Shown here: piece by piece, positions 10,688-22,046 of the stretch
How positions within the stretch are numbered: position 1 is the first letter of the stretch
How the letters are laid out: each line of letters opens with the position of its first letter
From: Blasia pusilla
Lineage: Eukaryota; Marchantiophyta; Marchantiopsida; Blasiales
Length of the DNA stretch: 64,000 bases
Direction: 5' to 3'
NCBI GenBank assembly: GCA_050084515.1
Contig: CM114274.1
Coordinates: forward strand, 1,674,001-1,738,000
Notes under the pieces: model-generated
Told to the model about the DNA's origin: nothing
Databases searched by the model: none
Seen by the model: the letters and a program-made list of their open reading frames with translations, nothing else
Program-made: the position numbers and the translations under genes

Positions 10688-13600
10688 TCATACCAGCTGT
10701 TTAGAAGCCACGGGCTCGTATTGAAGATGCTGTTTGGAGAATCCCGCATCAAACGTGATCACTATTGAGAGTTCAAATTCTAATGAAAATGCTCTGTCCC
10801 AGCACCATGCCATCATGATCCAGATGTCAAACCACAACTGGTTGTACCAAAACGAATGGAAAATTTCTGCTGTATCAAACTGGCTTACAGACTTTAAAGG
10901 GCCATGCTACTTCACTTGGGGTTTCAAGCATTGCCACTCCAGCTAGTTGGCAATTTACTGACAACTCACAGCCATAGCAGCACAATGAACGAGCATTATT
11001 CCTAGAAAGAGACTCCATTACATCCCTCCAAATAGACCGACTGACTGAAATTAATCCTCCCTGCAACTGTCTCAACTGTCTTTATCAACTACCATAAAAT
11101 TCTTGACAGGAAACTGACAGCAAATTTAAGCGCTAAAATTGAAAGAGTCATGAAGATCTATTCTAGTAGCCAAGACAAGGTAGTACCCTGCAGAAAGAGT
11201 GGGACAGGTACATAAGCGTGGAAGTATTATGTAGATTGGCATTTTCCTCCCTCTACAAACATCACCATCTGCAATCTGGCCATACCATGAGGGCAAAGTC
11301 AAGTCCTCAATTGCCAAACATCTTCCAAGAAATAAATCACCATTAAAACACTAAGTTTCTCTTCTCTGTGTGTCAGGAGAATTCATTTACCTGCGTGCTC
11401 TGAATTTCACTGCTTTCTGTTGCCATCCTGTCACCTGCTGCAACCGACTCAACTCGTACAAGCTGAATGTCAATAGAGTGAATAGGCAATGCTGACTTGT
11501 CCACAACCAGCTCTCCCACAAGAGGTTCCGTAAGAAGACATTGTGTTGCGATCCGGCCAGTGATACGGAATCCACCTGCCATGGTTCTCACCAAGCCATA
11601 TGTTGCTATGAGTAACATTACTAAGAGAATTCCAACTATAAACTGGATGACTACAAGCTACCAAGTACAATACCATGATAAAGCAGATGCCTCGTGCGTG
11701 CACTAAGTCAACAGTCCATTTTTTTTTTAAATGTCGAACCAGGGAACAACCTGAACGAATCACAGGCAATAGTGCATGTTTCTGCGTGTCCTGCGTAATG
11801 TAAAAATTCACAGACTCTGAGTCGCAGATGGATCTTTGGAAACTTCCTGCAACAACTTCTGCTCACTGTTAGGTGATTCCAAGTCATTCAAGTGGAGAAA
11901 GACCTGCAGGAGAATTAGGTCGGGGCAGAGATCCATGGCCGAACAGCTCACAATGAAATCACAATCAAAACCACGCTCAACAGAAATTCATAATCAAACT
12001 CAGCAGAAAAGTTCATTCAGCAAGAAATATACCCATGCAGAAAGTAAGACTGGACAACAGAGAGATAAGATCCAGGGACCTCTACCTGGCCGACACTCAA
12101 CGATGAACTCAGTGGTGGCTGACAATGTCTTTTGGAGGTAGCCTCGGACCACGTCTACAGTAAGCAAGTACTGCACGCCACAGCCAGCAACTTTTTCTAA
12201 GATTGTGATCAATAATAGCAGCAAAAATCTAAAGCAGACAGGAAAGGGCCAACCACCATAAAAAATCAACCCAATTCCCATACCTGTATGTTGACATATG
12301 TACCATGATAAGTTTCATAAAGTGTTTCAAAAGGACCCCCTTTAGGCACATCCAGCGCAAGGTGGAATGGAAGCTGCAAAGAGAGAATCCACACTCAGCT
12401 CATTGAAGTATCAGCCATGTAGGCTCTGACTTCGTCACAGATCCATGAATTTCAGAATTGTACCCACAGAAAGAGCAAGCTTCCCACACATCAGCACACC
12501 TTCATAAGAAACACTCCTTGTTTGATAAGTACATTTTACATTCTCTTCTACTATTAGTGACTCACAAGGGTGAAACATTAGACTAGCGAATCATCCCCCT
12601 TGAGTCACCAGGTTACTGAGACCCTTGGACACATGTAAGAGATATTAAACTGTTGGAGACATTTCAGAAAGTTTAGAGTGCTACTTGCCCACTTACCACA
12701 AGCCTGACAGCTGTTTCCCTACTGGTACTGCAACACAATAGGCTATTTTATTTCTAGCCAACATCCAGATTAGTATGTAGTCTGGGGCTCAGATGGGATC
12801 AGTCTACAAAGTTTCACAAGGTTCATAAGCACCCTTGATACCACGTCGTTCATCTCTTACTTCCAACACTCCTCAGATACCTTTGAACATACCGAGACTT
12901 GACGTCAGAGATCAGGAATATAGCACTCACCTCTAATACACCTGGAGAGAGCTTCCCTGATGGGCTGATATCCACAGTTTTGCTCCTGGTTGGAAAGCCA
13001 ATCTTCATAACATAAGCATACATCTGACATGAAAACGAGAGAGAAAAACACTGGAAAGTGAGCAAAATCCAGATACACAACAGAATCAGACAAAGCTCAC
13101 CAGCACTTCTTTGATAGCAAGCTTGAAGACATCCATCTCGTTAGAGAAACTAACCAATGTGCTTCCAATTTGCTATTTAGTACTTACATGAGTTGTATAG
13201 GTTTAACCGAGCTGTAGAGTGCCTCAAATACTCCAACTGATCTTGCACTCAACTGAAAATAAAAACCTCAAAATAGTAAGATACTGACAGGACTTCACCT
13301 GGAGTAGAGCTTGTTGAAACAGAGTACATACGCATAGCCAATTTAAATCATATTAAAATCCTCTGCAGTCTCTTTGACATGTATTCGCAACTATTGTTCC
13401 CTTTACTTCTGGAGAACATGTGGAGACAATATGATACTGAGGTTCTTTACGGTATTTAGTGGAACAAATCAGGTCTTGCTGTCCCAACCTCATCAGGCAG
13501 GATCTCAGACCCCAGATTCACAAGTAAATGTAGGGGGTCAAGACTGAGAAAATGATTGACCAGCAGAAGTATCTCCTTGTACAAAGTCAGAGCTAGCATC

Positions 13601-14655
13601 AGCTAGACCATCCATGATTTCAGCTTGTACACAATCAGAAAATCAGTTTCTATCTCTACACTAAATCAGAGCCCTACCATGATGTGATTCATCTTATTAT
13701 CTAACAAATACTAAGCAGGATTCTACACAGTCACACCTTGCACTCACACTACAGATCCTCACATGTCACCAGCTCAGAGATTAGACATGGCTCACCTCAT
13801 TGAGCACAAACAATCTCCATCAGCATACTAGACAAAACAACCTGCCTTCCAGTGAGGCTCTAACAAGCACAGCAGTTAGTCTCAATCTCCTCTTCCTACT
13901 CTCTGATCACTCTAGGACCAAGAGCCTCAGGAGTCTTCACCAAAACTGTGCATACTGTAGAATTAGCTTCTGCTCTCTAAACAGAGACATTATATACATG
14001 AGGGTCAGCACTTCTGGTCCTTAGATCTTCTTGAACAGATCCATACCCTAAATAACATATGGTGGCTAGCCCTAACTCGAGAATTGCCCTAATTCAAGGT
14101 CACCCTAAAAAGATAGAGGGACACTAAGTTATCTCTAGCTAACTAAATTAGTATCCAACTAAATTAGTATTTGACTAACTACTTTTAGGGCATAACTAAA
14201 CTAGATATTAACAAATTTCAACAAAGACATGGTATGCCCCCGCTCTCATAACATAATAAATATCACAAAACTCTCCCACATGTAATCAGGACTTCCTATT
14301 ACTTGTCTCCCAACTAATTGACTACTTGTCTGGTGGCTGTTAAGGACACTAAGAGACAAATAGGACTAACCAAACGTTGAACAAACTCCCTTTTCCCTGT
14401 GACAGTGTATGTATCCCTCTCGCACACTGCTCCATCTGATTGACAGGATCTTGCAGCTGTCTGACAAAACAAAATTCACTCCAACGAATTCTGAGGAGAA
14501 TTAAAAATTTTGCTTCAAATCAGGCAATGAGTGTGCAGAGATTTGTGGGTGCGGCAACTAACCTGAACCATTATTGTGCCCACAGCCGTCAATCGGATTC
14601 CTTGATGGGAAAGACTACTTGGTGTTGTAATGACCACGGTTCCATCCAGCATATC
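10688..14655 (-). CDS. VPS26C: VPS26C (DSCR3-like) Retriever/retromer-type sorting subunit, first exon not found
   Basis: Nine exons on the minus strand: 14563-14655, 13188-13252, 12931-12985, 12284-12373, 12086-12170, 11751-11816, 11391-11575, 11187-11275, 10688-10793. All have GT donors and AG acceptors and all phases join, giving 277 residues. Known relatives have about 300, so about 20 N-terminal residues (exon 1) are missing. Diagnostic blocks are SARSVGVFEALYSSVKPIQ, ETLYETYHGTYVNIQ, GGFRITGRIATQC, RVESV and IADGDVCRG. The family has an arrestin-like fold. VPS26C is the cargo-recycling subunit of Retriever on endosomes. Exon 1 probably lies upstream of 14.7 kb, so the LINE at 15.4-17.7 kb may sit in intron 1. 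The stop at 10688 overlaps a possible GT donor (CTG|GTATGA), so a further C-terminal exon is possible. I see no inactivating change. Confidence 0.93.
13253..14562 (-). other. long intron of VPS26C
   Basis: This 1.3-kb interval lies between the exon ending ...TIMVQ and the exon starting LSARSVGV. It has a GTTAG donor at 14562 and a TTTTCAG acceptor at 13253. Nothing coding was recognised inside. Confidence 0.8.
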
Positions 14656-15404
14656 CTGTTAGAAACCACATCACAGTCACTCTCAGTGGTTGGGTTTAAA
14701 CCCAAAAACTATAAGTCCTGACAGGCCTGATATGTTGGGACAACATATTCTAAAGCACTGCTCTTGGCTAGCTAATATTGAGTGAACCTCGTGCAAGCGA
14801 TATAGCAATACTCTCTATCAAGTTGCCCATTGCTGTAGTTGGAACCTGTTGTGAGCTACCAATATCATTCCCCTGGTTGGTAGGTGTGGATTGTTGTGTC
14901 CTGTAATCCATATGACTTGTGGCAGTTGTGCCACAAGTAAAGTGTCCAGTGGACTTAGTTGGAGAAATGGAGACCTCTCCCTCTTTTGAAGCTGGATTCA
15001 CGGGCCCTCCTCTGCAGCTTAATGCCAGGGCTGTTCACCTTGGCAGGTATTGATGATCTCTGGGGGTAACAAGCGGGCTCTCCTTGGAAGCAGCCCCTCC
15101 GCACAAATAGGACAGAGAGTCCTGTCTGGACTCTTGGGCTGGGAGCTTAAACATTCTCCCCAGATCCTAAATCAGTTGTTTGCCAAACCTCTACATATAG
15201 TCAGCGGCCTTGAGACCAACATATGTACCTCCTCCCAAGATTGTGAGGAGTATCAGTTCACCTATCAAAGGCGCATACCAAAGCTTGGCATCCCCAAGCT
15301 AGATGGGGAATACCGGCATGTTTATGTGAGACGATCGAAGGCCCCCCGCAGTCCGGATCTGGACAGAGTTCCACCTGGTCTATAGGAGGAGACCACGGTT
15401 CCAC
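14656..15404. other. putative VPS26C intron 1; hairpin and possible LINE 5' region
   Basis: Upstream (minus sense) of the first recognised VPS26C exon. A perfect 10-bp inverted repeat acttgtggca lies at 14915-14924/14929-14938 with a 4-nt loop. On the plus strand 15050-15385 is open and could be a remnant of LINE ORF1 or 5' sequence, but no domain was recognised. Confidence 0.4.
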
Positions 15405-15839
15405 ATGATCATTTTCAGTGAACGTCACACAGTAGACTTTCTCTCATTTAAGATCATGCACGCAGCTTTGGGCTTTGAATTCCTGGCTACAGTTTGGGTT
15501 AATCAGATGATGAATGGCTGTCAATGTATGTTCAAGGCGACTATCAAGGGCAGAGGAGGCCAATACTTGGCTTGCCACACAAACCAGGTGTCTCAGGAAC
15601 TGAGACGTGTCTACAACTGGAGGGCTATTGTAGTTGAGGGTGGTTCCAGCTTGAAGGAAAGGCCTATCTCCACAAAACGGCTGGTGATCTCCACACCTAA
15701 TATCTTTAGTGCTCTCCAAGGAACCAGCGATGAAGAGCCTGCACATGAAGGGCTTCCATGTTGCAAGCAGCCACACCTACGCCAAAAGCGTGCATGCCAA
15801 CCCCCGACCCACTTAGTGACAGGTCTCCATTTGGGTACC

Positions 15840-16240
15840 TCGAACTTTTGTGGACTGACCCATCCAATGAAGCAGCTTGAGGTTGCTGATGTTTTGCTGA
15901 AAAATCAAATCCATATATGCGGTGGTCAGGAAACTTGGGAAACCAAATTAATGGAGATACCCCCTGTAGCACACTATACATGGTTTGGAAAGATGTGCAG
16001 CACCCAGGCGGACAACAACAGAGATATGAAGGGTGTCGGCTTCTTCATCAGAGACTTCATGGTGGACAGGTGTGAGATCATCAGCACAGGACTTGAGTAT
16101 GAACACAGCATATGAGTCAAAGTCCGAGCAGAGTGCAACTCAAGGGATGTGTATTGGGTGTATTTACATGCCTACAAACAGTGAATCTGCTACTGTAACA
16201 GAGTCAGCCTTCGATAATGTGATGACTTTGGTGGCCTAGA
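15840..16240 (+). pseudogene. LINE apurinic-like endonuclease remnant
   Basis: The frame ending at 16115 carries HICGGQETW, where the E matches the catalytic Glu of the exonuclease/endonuclease/phosphatase fold, and MKGVGFFIRDFM, which matches the conserved strand GVGF. The neighbouring frame (16033-16239) continues with CIGCIYMPTNSESATV, the next strand. In an active LINE this domain nicks target DNA to prime reverse transcription. A stop near 16115 and the loss of the downstream half (SDH motif) make it inactive. Confidence 0.8.
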
Positions 16241-16248
16241 GGAAACAG

Positions 16249-17641
16249 GAGACTGTACTCATTAAGTAGTGCCTGTCGTAGCCTTGCGACGAGGAAACGG
16301 GAGAGAAACTCTGAGAGATGATCTCCCTGACCAAAATCTGGTGTGACATGTGGGGCATGGAGGCAAATGTACTGAAGTGCGGTGTGATGATCTTCAATGG
16401 CAAGGAGGAGGACCAAGACCAACACTGGTACTGGGGCGAACAAGAGATCCCCCGTGCCCCCACATACAACTATCTGGGCATAGAATTCTCAGAAGACAGC
16501 ATGTGGGATGCCCACATTAAGAAGACCACTGAGAAAGGCCACGAGAAGGTGAACAGTCTGTCAAGATCCTACACTCGCGGGACATCACATCAGAAGTAAA
16601 GCGCTCTGTCATTTTTCATACCATTCATTCCTCACTGGAATATGGCACAGCAGTGTGGGATGCCAACACCAAACAAAGGGACAGGCTTGAAGCTGTGCAG
16701 CTGAAGGCGTTTCAGGGTATGATGTCAGCTTGCTCACGAACAGCCAGAGTTGGTGTGAGATCAGAACTGGGAGTGGAAACCCTGGAAGATAGACGTGACA
16801 TCGCCAAGTTGAATGGCGGAGGCAGTTGGACACAATGGACTCCCATCGCTATCCTAAAGAGGTGATGTGGAAAACTTGGACCCAAAGAAGACCCGGAAGG
16901 CAGGCCAGATCGTGGACGAAAAAGGTTCAAGAGATTGAGCCCGCAACCAAGCTACCTGCAGGGCCTGAACTGTGGGAGCGAGATGAGAAAGCATTTGTGG
17001 ATACCATAACCAAAGCAGTGGGCAAAAGCTCACGTCAGAACAGCACTGAGGAAAGCCATGAAAATATCTGACTCTCTCTTGATGGTATATTGTGAACAGG
17101 CAGAACTGTAGGACTATTTGCAGGGAACCCCTTGCTTGAGAACCCGGCTTAAGTTCAAGTTTAGGACAGGGGCAATCCCCTTGAACCATAAGAAAAGCAG
17201 GATGGGAACACAACTAAACTCTTACGCCTTGTGTGACGATGGGGATGAGACCTCTAGTCACTACTTGGTCTCCTGCACAAAATTCATAACGCACAAAGCA
17301 AGAGCACATGCTGAGATTGCTAAGCTGGTCACACCAGAATTATTCAACCCATTCACTAGCCTAGATTTATTGCCCAAAGCTGCTGCACTAGTAAGTAATG
17401 TTTACCGGGGATCCCAATCAGGTATAGAGTAGATGGTGTGGTGAAGAGTTTCTTGGTTGACACTTGGAAGCTCCGCACCAACACGTTTGGTCAGCACTCA
17501 CACTATATGAGAGTGTCTCCCTCCTCTCATATGGTACCTTCTTCACTTCTTCCTCTCTCTACACCCATCCCAGTCTCAAGCACCGTCCAACCATCTATGG
17601 TCGCAAGGCTACGACAAGCACTACCTGATGAGTACAGTCTC
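16249..17641. repeat. 42-bp inverted repeat bracketing the LINE 3' half
   Basis: 16249-16290 and 17600-17641 are inverted copies with about three mismatches (gagactgtactcattaagt in the first copy). They enclose the RT C-terminal part of the LINE. The left copy sits where the endonuclease frame breaks off. Confidence 0.85.
16318..17432 (+). pseudogene. LINE reverse transcriptase C-terminal part and terminal zinc region
   Basis: 16318-16599 reads MISLTKIWCDMWGMEANVLK (the WGM.xN..K block after the active site), then APTYNYLGIEFSED, the conserved YLG motif. 16600-16865 continues with HSSLEYGTAVWDANTKQR and QLKAFQGMMSA, typical of the thumb. 17118-17432 has a terminal zinc-binding pattern: CDDGDETSSHYLVSCTKF. 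Stops and frame changes separate the blocks. These parts hold the template and bind RNA in living LINEs. Confidence 0.83.
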
Positions 17642-17700
17642 AACGATTGCACACCCTCACGTATGGGCAAGGACAAATAAGTGAAGCAATAAAGATCGTG

Positions 17701-18939
17701 GATGAGTAAATCTAACAGGGGTTAAGTTCAAACCCAACATCCATTTGAGAACCAAATGAAGCCGCAGTAAATCTAATGCAGGTCTAAGATGCCTTCACCT
17801 GTACGAATACAATTGCAGGAGAATGGTATCGTGGCGCACACCACAAAAACTCCAACTCTTCAACTCCATGGTCATTCCGAATACATTCTTTGCAAGGGAG
17901 CCTTTTCATTTTCGTGATCCCGAATTCCAGAGTACGTCTGATACGAGGTATCACAATTTGAACTTCTTTGATCCTTTTTTTATATTCTCTTTTTCTTTGG
18001 ATACGCTACGGATCAGTCGTAAGTACTCCGAGGGATACACTGGGCAAAGCAAGTCGCGTACAGGACGATGCCAGTAATGTGAAAGACACTGAGGGAAGGT
18101 AATCTGATCACTTTCCGGGAGTACCCTGAACCTATCAGTGAGGATGACCCTTCAAGGAATGTGAGACAGTTCACGTATCAACCTAATTCCACAAATCCAA
18201 GGGAAACTGAACGAGACATCATCCACAGATAGAGATCCCGGGCGAGAATAGAGCTGACATTAAATCAAGAGAAAGACTCACAGGAGGACGATACACCCGA
18301 TCCAATCGCGTCAGTCGCAATTCCACAGCCATCACGAGAAGAGCTCGCGAGCGGAGCCGACGCCCACCTCACTCGTCTGCCTGTCTACGGTTTCCCACTG
18401 GAGCGTCAAGCTTACCACAACCGGTGGATACGACACCACAATCCTGTGCTCGACCTCCGCTCGCGAAGCACTGGATTCTCACTTAACTTGAGAGTCTTAC
18501 TTGATCCCATCACAAGCTTGGGCATCAATCGCTACCAGGCGTTTCCGTCCATGACGAATTCGAACGTCGCGAAGAGGGAAATTACTCATCATCAGACCCT
18601 TGGTCGCACTGGTTGTTTGTTCAGTGAGGTGCAAAAACACGAGAATTTAAAATGTCTAAGAAGCATATGAAGTGGAGGTATTTGTTTGAAATGATGAAAT
18701 TCTACCCCGTCCCCCCGCGGCCCGACCTGACCCTTACCTGACTACACGCTCACCGAGGTTCACCCTTGTGTTTGTGGGGTGAGACATGGATAGCCGTCGT
18801 ACGAAACCATGGGGCCAGGCGAGGTTGAGACACGAAATACCAGTTAGCTGAGCTGGCCAAAACGAGTTAGCGAGATGCGAACTTGCCTGGCCACCAAAAT
18901 CACCGCCTGGACAGCGGCACCCCAAACCAAGTCCGACGG
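17701..18939. other. no gene recognised
   Basis: The interval follows the LINE. Open frames are short and lack known motifs. The 5' exon of VPS26C (minus) could lie here, but I found no convincing N-terminal block. Confidence 0.4.
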
Positions 18940-19171
18940 GCCGAGAGTCGCACGAGGTTCACAGGCACCAAGACCTCAAAAGGAAGAATTGACCCCACAA
19001 TAGAGCATAGGATTAGAGAGTTGAGAGGTTAGTGAGTTGGAGCTAAACTAGGAGAGGTTTAGTGGCGCACCGGGTGTGGACTTGTGAATTCGATGCGCAA
19101 GCGGTTGTGCTTCGTGTGTTGCATTTGTGATTGCAGGTTTTAAAGTTTGAAAATTTTCCCTTGACATCACT

Positions 19172-19183
19172 TGGTATCAAAGC
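19172..19183 (+). promoter_or_regulatory. primer-binding-site-like motif
   Basis: tggtatcaaagc differs by one base from the common plant LTR-element primer site tggtatcagagc, which pairs with the 3' end of initiator-Met tRNA. It marks the probable inner edge of a 5' LTR ending just before 19170. Confidence 0.6.
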
Positions 19184-19486
19184 ACTAGATTTGGACCTGA
19201 GCTGTCAATGATGCACACCTGATTTCGCGGAAGGATCTTAGAGATGGAGCATTAGCTAGCACAAGCATAAGCGCATAGACTTGCTCTGGAGATCAGACTT
19301 AAGGAATGTGAGGATGAGCTAGAGCAACTTTGCAAGGCATGTTGGACAATATGAATGAGGCAGTAGCACACCCTAAAGTCCCACGGTTGTCGTTGATCCT
19401 GCTATGCTGCTAAGGAGCCACAAAACTTCCCTACCCAATCAATCTCAACGACAGAGCCCCATGTGTCATACGCCTACTCCCCTCGA

Positions 19487-19700
19487 CCATCAATGTTAGA
19501 GTTGCGGAAGCGTATGTTCAGTCGGACACGCTCTCATCGTAGACCTGCACCCAAACACACTCACGTTAGTCTGGTTTGGGTCCAACGGCCTTCCAACCCA
19601 CTGAATCTGCGACTCAACACCTCATCAAGCTCAACCTTCCCTCATTCCTAGGTTTCCAACACGTGCAAGTCTTTCGAGACTAGGGACATACTTTCTGGTT
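19487..19700. repeat. dispersed repeat shared with about 51331-51545
   Basis: Both copies contain gttgcggaagcgtatg-like or attgcggaagtatg-like starts, then acccaaacac(a/g)cactcacgttagtc, then catcaagctc(a/g)accttcc and catgcaagtct. They diverge in detail but keep order and spacing, in the same orientation. They are probably LTR or leader fragments of one retrotransposon family. Confidence 0.65.
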
Positions 19701-21114
19701 AGTCTAGGTACCTAAAACGGCGTTTGCGCGCCTACCGGATCCAACTGTCCAATGGACCTCGCATGAGCCCCTAACCGAGACTCACCAAATAAGTTGCGGG
19801 TTGGAGTCCAGTAGGGAACTCATAAATCCACTCCATTGGACTTGGTTTGGGCTTGAAATCCCAATGCCAAAACTCCCGATCCATTCCGTGTCGTTGAGCT
19901 GCCCGCAGCATGTCACGACTTTTTAGGATAGATCAGAGAGATCTGGTAGAGCGCCTTCGCGAGTAGAGGAGAGCATGTTCAGGAGGTCAAGGATGACCTG
20001 TTGAGGTCTAGGGAAACCTGAGAGAGCAGGTTTCCCCTTCGTTTCGGCTCATTTGGAGCCATATTGAGAACTTACTATTTTGGGTAAGTTTCCATATTTG
20101 GTAAAGTTGACTTTACACTTTGGGAAGTGGCCCTTAACCCGCTACAATAGGTCAAGAGCCAAGGAGGTGACCTGCGAGCATAGGTTACCGAGGAGAGAGC
20201 TTGGGAGAGGGAAAGGGGTATACCTCAAGGACAGAGAGCTTGAGAGTTCATTCTCTCTTTGCACGAGGCGGCGCAGCTATGGTCCCTTGCCTTGTGAGTG
20301 TAACCCAAGCCTCTCATTAGGATAGTAGGTTTGGTTTGACATTGAGAGAGACATGTGAGAGTGCACACATTTGAGAGCTATGGTGTTGAGAGAGATTGGA
20401 TCGCAATTTACAAAGAGAGAATGAGTGAGTGAGAGAGCTTCATGGGGGAGCTCGTTGGTCACTCGCTGGTTTTGCAGGTTGGGGATTATATTCCCCATTC
20501 AGCGGTTCATGGGAGTGCTCACCGGAGCAAGAGCTGCTTACTTATGATGTTTTTTTGCCATTTTTTTTGTGGAAGAGTGGCACGCAGAAGCGTTGCCCAA
20601 TGTTTGATAGGGATTGAGTACGGGGGCGGGTTGCCCCATGCTGGTGCTCTCGGGAGCACCATGTAGCTTGCTGATTTGTATTTTCATAGGTTTTCCATTT
20701 TCATTGGGAGAAATCAGGGCGGAAGCGCTGCCAAATTTTGCGTAGGAGAAAGAGACGTTGGGCTGTACGACAGTCCCCGTCAGTTTTTTGGTTGAAAATC
20801 AAATGGAGAAACCAATTTGACAAGGTCGTAGATCGAGAAGTGGTGTATGCTTCTAAAGAAACGGAGCCTGATTTGGAGATTGGAGCACGGAGTTATGATC
20901 ATTCCCGCGGAGCTGTCATAGCCATCGTGTGAGTCAAATTTTAAAATCTTTTAGTTACTCCATGTGTGGGGAGTAGAAAAGTAAAAATAATTATTTTTGG
21001 AGGATAGGACCAGGGAAAATTTCTTTAGAAGGAGAAGTTAGTGAAAAATTTATATTTAGGGAGTTGACCCTATTTGTGAGGGGAATTCTGAGACAAAAAT
21101 ATTGAAGTTGCGTG

Positions 21115-21970
21115 CCATGGGATAACGTCGTTCCGACGGTGCCGTGTCGGCTGTTATGCAAGTCTGCACGTGAAAACCACCAATCGGAAGGTCTCCGACG
21201 GGTTGGAGGCATCCATCCTCCTCGGGTTAAAAAACCGAGCTATCTTGGCAACCCGTCGGAGTCCAAGAGGTTGCGCGCCTCCGCCGTCTTGGGGCAAGAA
21301 CGCGAGGTACCCACGCAACCCGTCGGAGACCGGGGGTTTGCACGCTTCCCTCGTCTTGGGATAACAAGGCGGGATACCCGCGCAACTCGTCGGAGGCCGA
21401 CGGGTTGCACTCTTCCTTCATGTAAGCGTTACAAGGCGAGGCACTTGTGCAACCCGTCGAAGGCCGGCGGGTTGCACGCTTCCCTCATCTTGGGGTAATA
21501 GGCGAGGTACCTAGGCAACTTGTCGATTAGTCACAGGTTGCACTCTTTTCTATCCCTCGAGTAACAATGCGACAACCGGATAGTTCCGAGGCAACCTCTT
21601 GCAATCCAACGGGTCACAAGGTCTACCCTGAGTTGGACAATCCCGTCACAGTCCCCAGCGATTAGTTGCCTTAGCAAATGCAAGCGATGCCTCGTGTTTG
21701 ATGCTAGCAAAATTGTCTCAAAAGACCACTGGTTGGCATGAAGGGGCTACCAACCCAACGGACTCCGACGACTTCCAATTTGCATTGGGACTCGGAAACA
21801 AAAAACGGAACTAGGTGCTTCGCAACCCACGTCTCTGATTCCCAAATTCTACAACCCACCGGACTCCGACAGGTTGCAACAGAATTGAATCCATCATATC
21901 AGATAATCTCACCTACCAAACTTCATCTTGTCAGTCAAATTCTGTCAGAAGAATCTGAGTCCCTATTCAC
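21115..21970. repeat. palindrome cluster / promoter region of N1
   Basis: Repeated degenerate copies of the half-site GCAACCCGTCGGA and its reverse complement lie at, for example, 21190-21220, 21255-21275, 21318-21345, 21390-21410, 21450-21470 and 21855-21880. They alternate with the spacer phrase cttgggacaagaacgcgaggtacc or close variants. It corresponds to 35973-36808 in N3. Confidence 0.8.
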
Positions 21971-21978
21971 TATAAATT
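21971..21978 (+). promoter_or_regulatory. TATA box of the N1 transposase
   Basis: tataaatt follows ctattcac and lies 76 bp before the ATG at 22047. The same motif sits at the same place in N2 (44577) and, inverted, in N3 (35965-35972). Confidence 0.7.
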
Positions 21979-22046
21979 GAATATTCTCATTCTCATTCTT
22001 ATCCTTATTCTTATTCTCAATCTCCTCCCAGTGGAATCTTTTGGGA

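Larger units (their letters stand above)
15405..17700 (+). mobile_element. degenerate LINE (non-LTR retrotransposon)
   Basis: In order on the plus strand: an endonuclease (about 15840-16240), the C-terminal part of reverse transcriptase (16318-16600), the thumb region (about 16600-16865), and a terminal zinc-binding region (17118-17432). Most of the endonuclease-to-RT middle, including the catalytic FADD region, is deleted between about 16240 and 16318. Frames change repeatedly. The 3' end and poly(A) were not identified. The copy lies upstream of VPS26C in that gene's sense. Confidence 0.85.
18940..20990 (+). mobile_element. LTR-retrotransposon debris with a primer-binding-site-like motif
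   Basis: tggtatcaaagc at 19172-19183 resembles the initiator-Met tRNA primer-binding site (tggtatcagagc) and lies just after an LTR-like stretch. A gag-like start follows at about 19242 (MEH, then LALEIRLKECEDELEQL after two stops). From about 19490 it changes to another repeat shared with 51.33 kb. 20190-20960 is GA-rich and LTR-like. No pol was seen. It appears to be several truncated pieces. Confidence 0.5.

Noticed and set aside
14768-15001. First exon of VPS26C
   Set aside because: The 77-residue frame shows none of the expected N-terminal block and is low in hydrophobic strands.
15050-15385. Host gene on the plus strand
   Set aside because: No domain or splice pattern; probably LINE 5' sequence or VPS26C intron.
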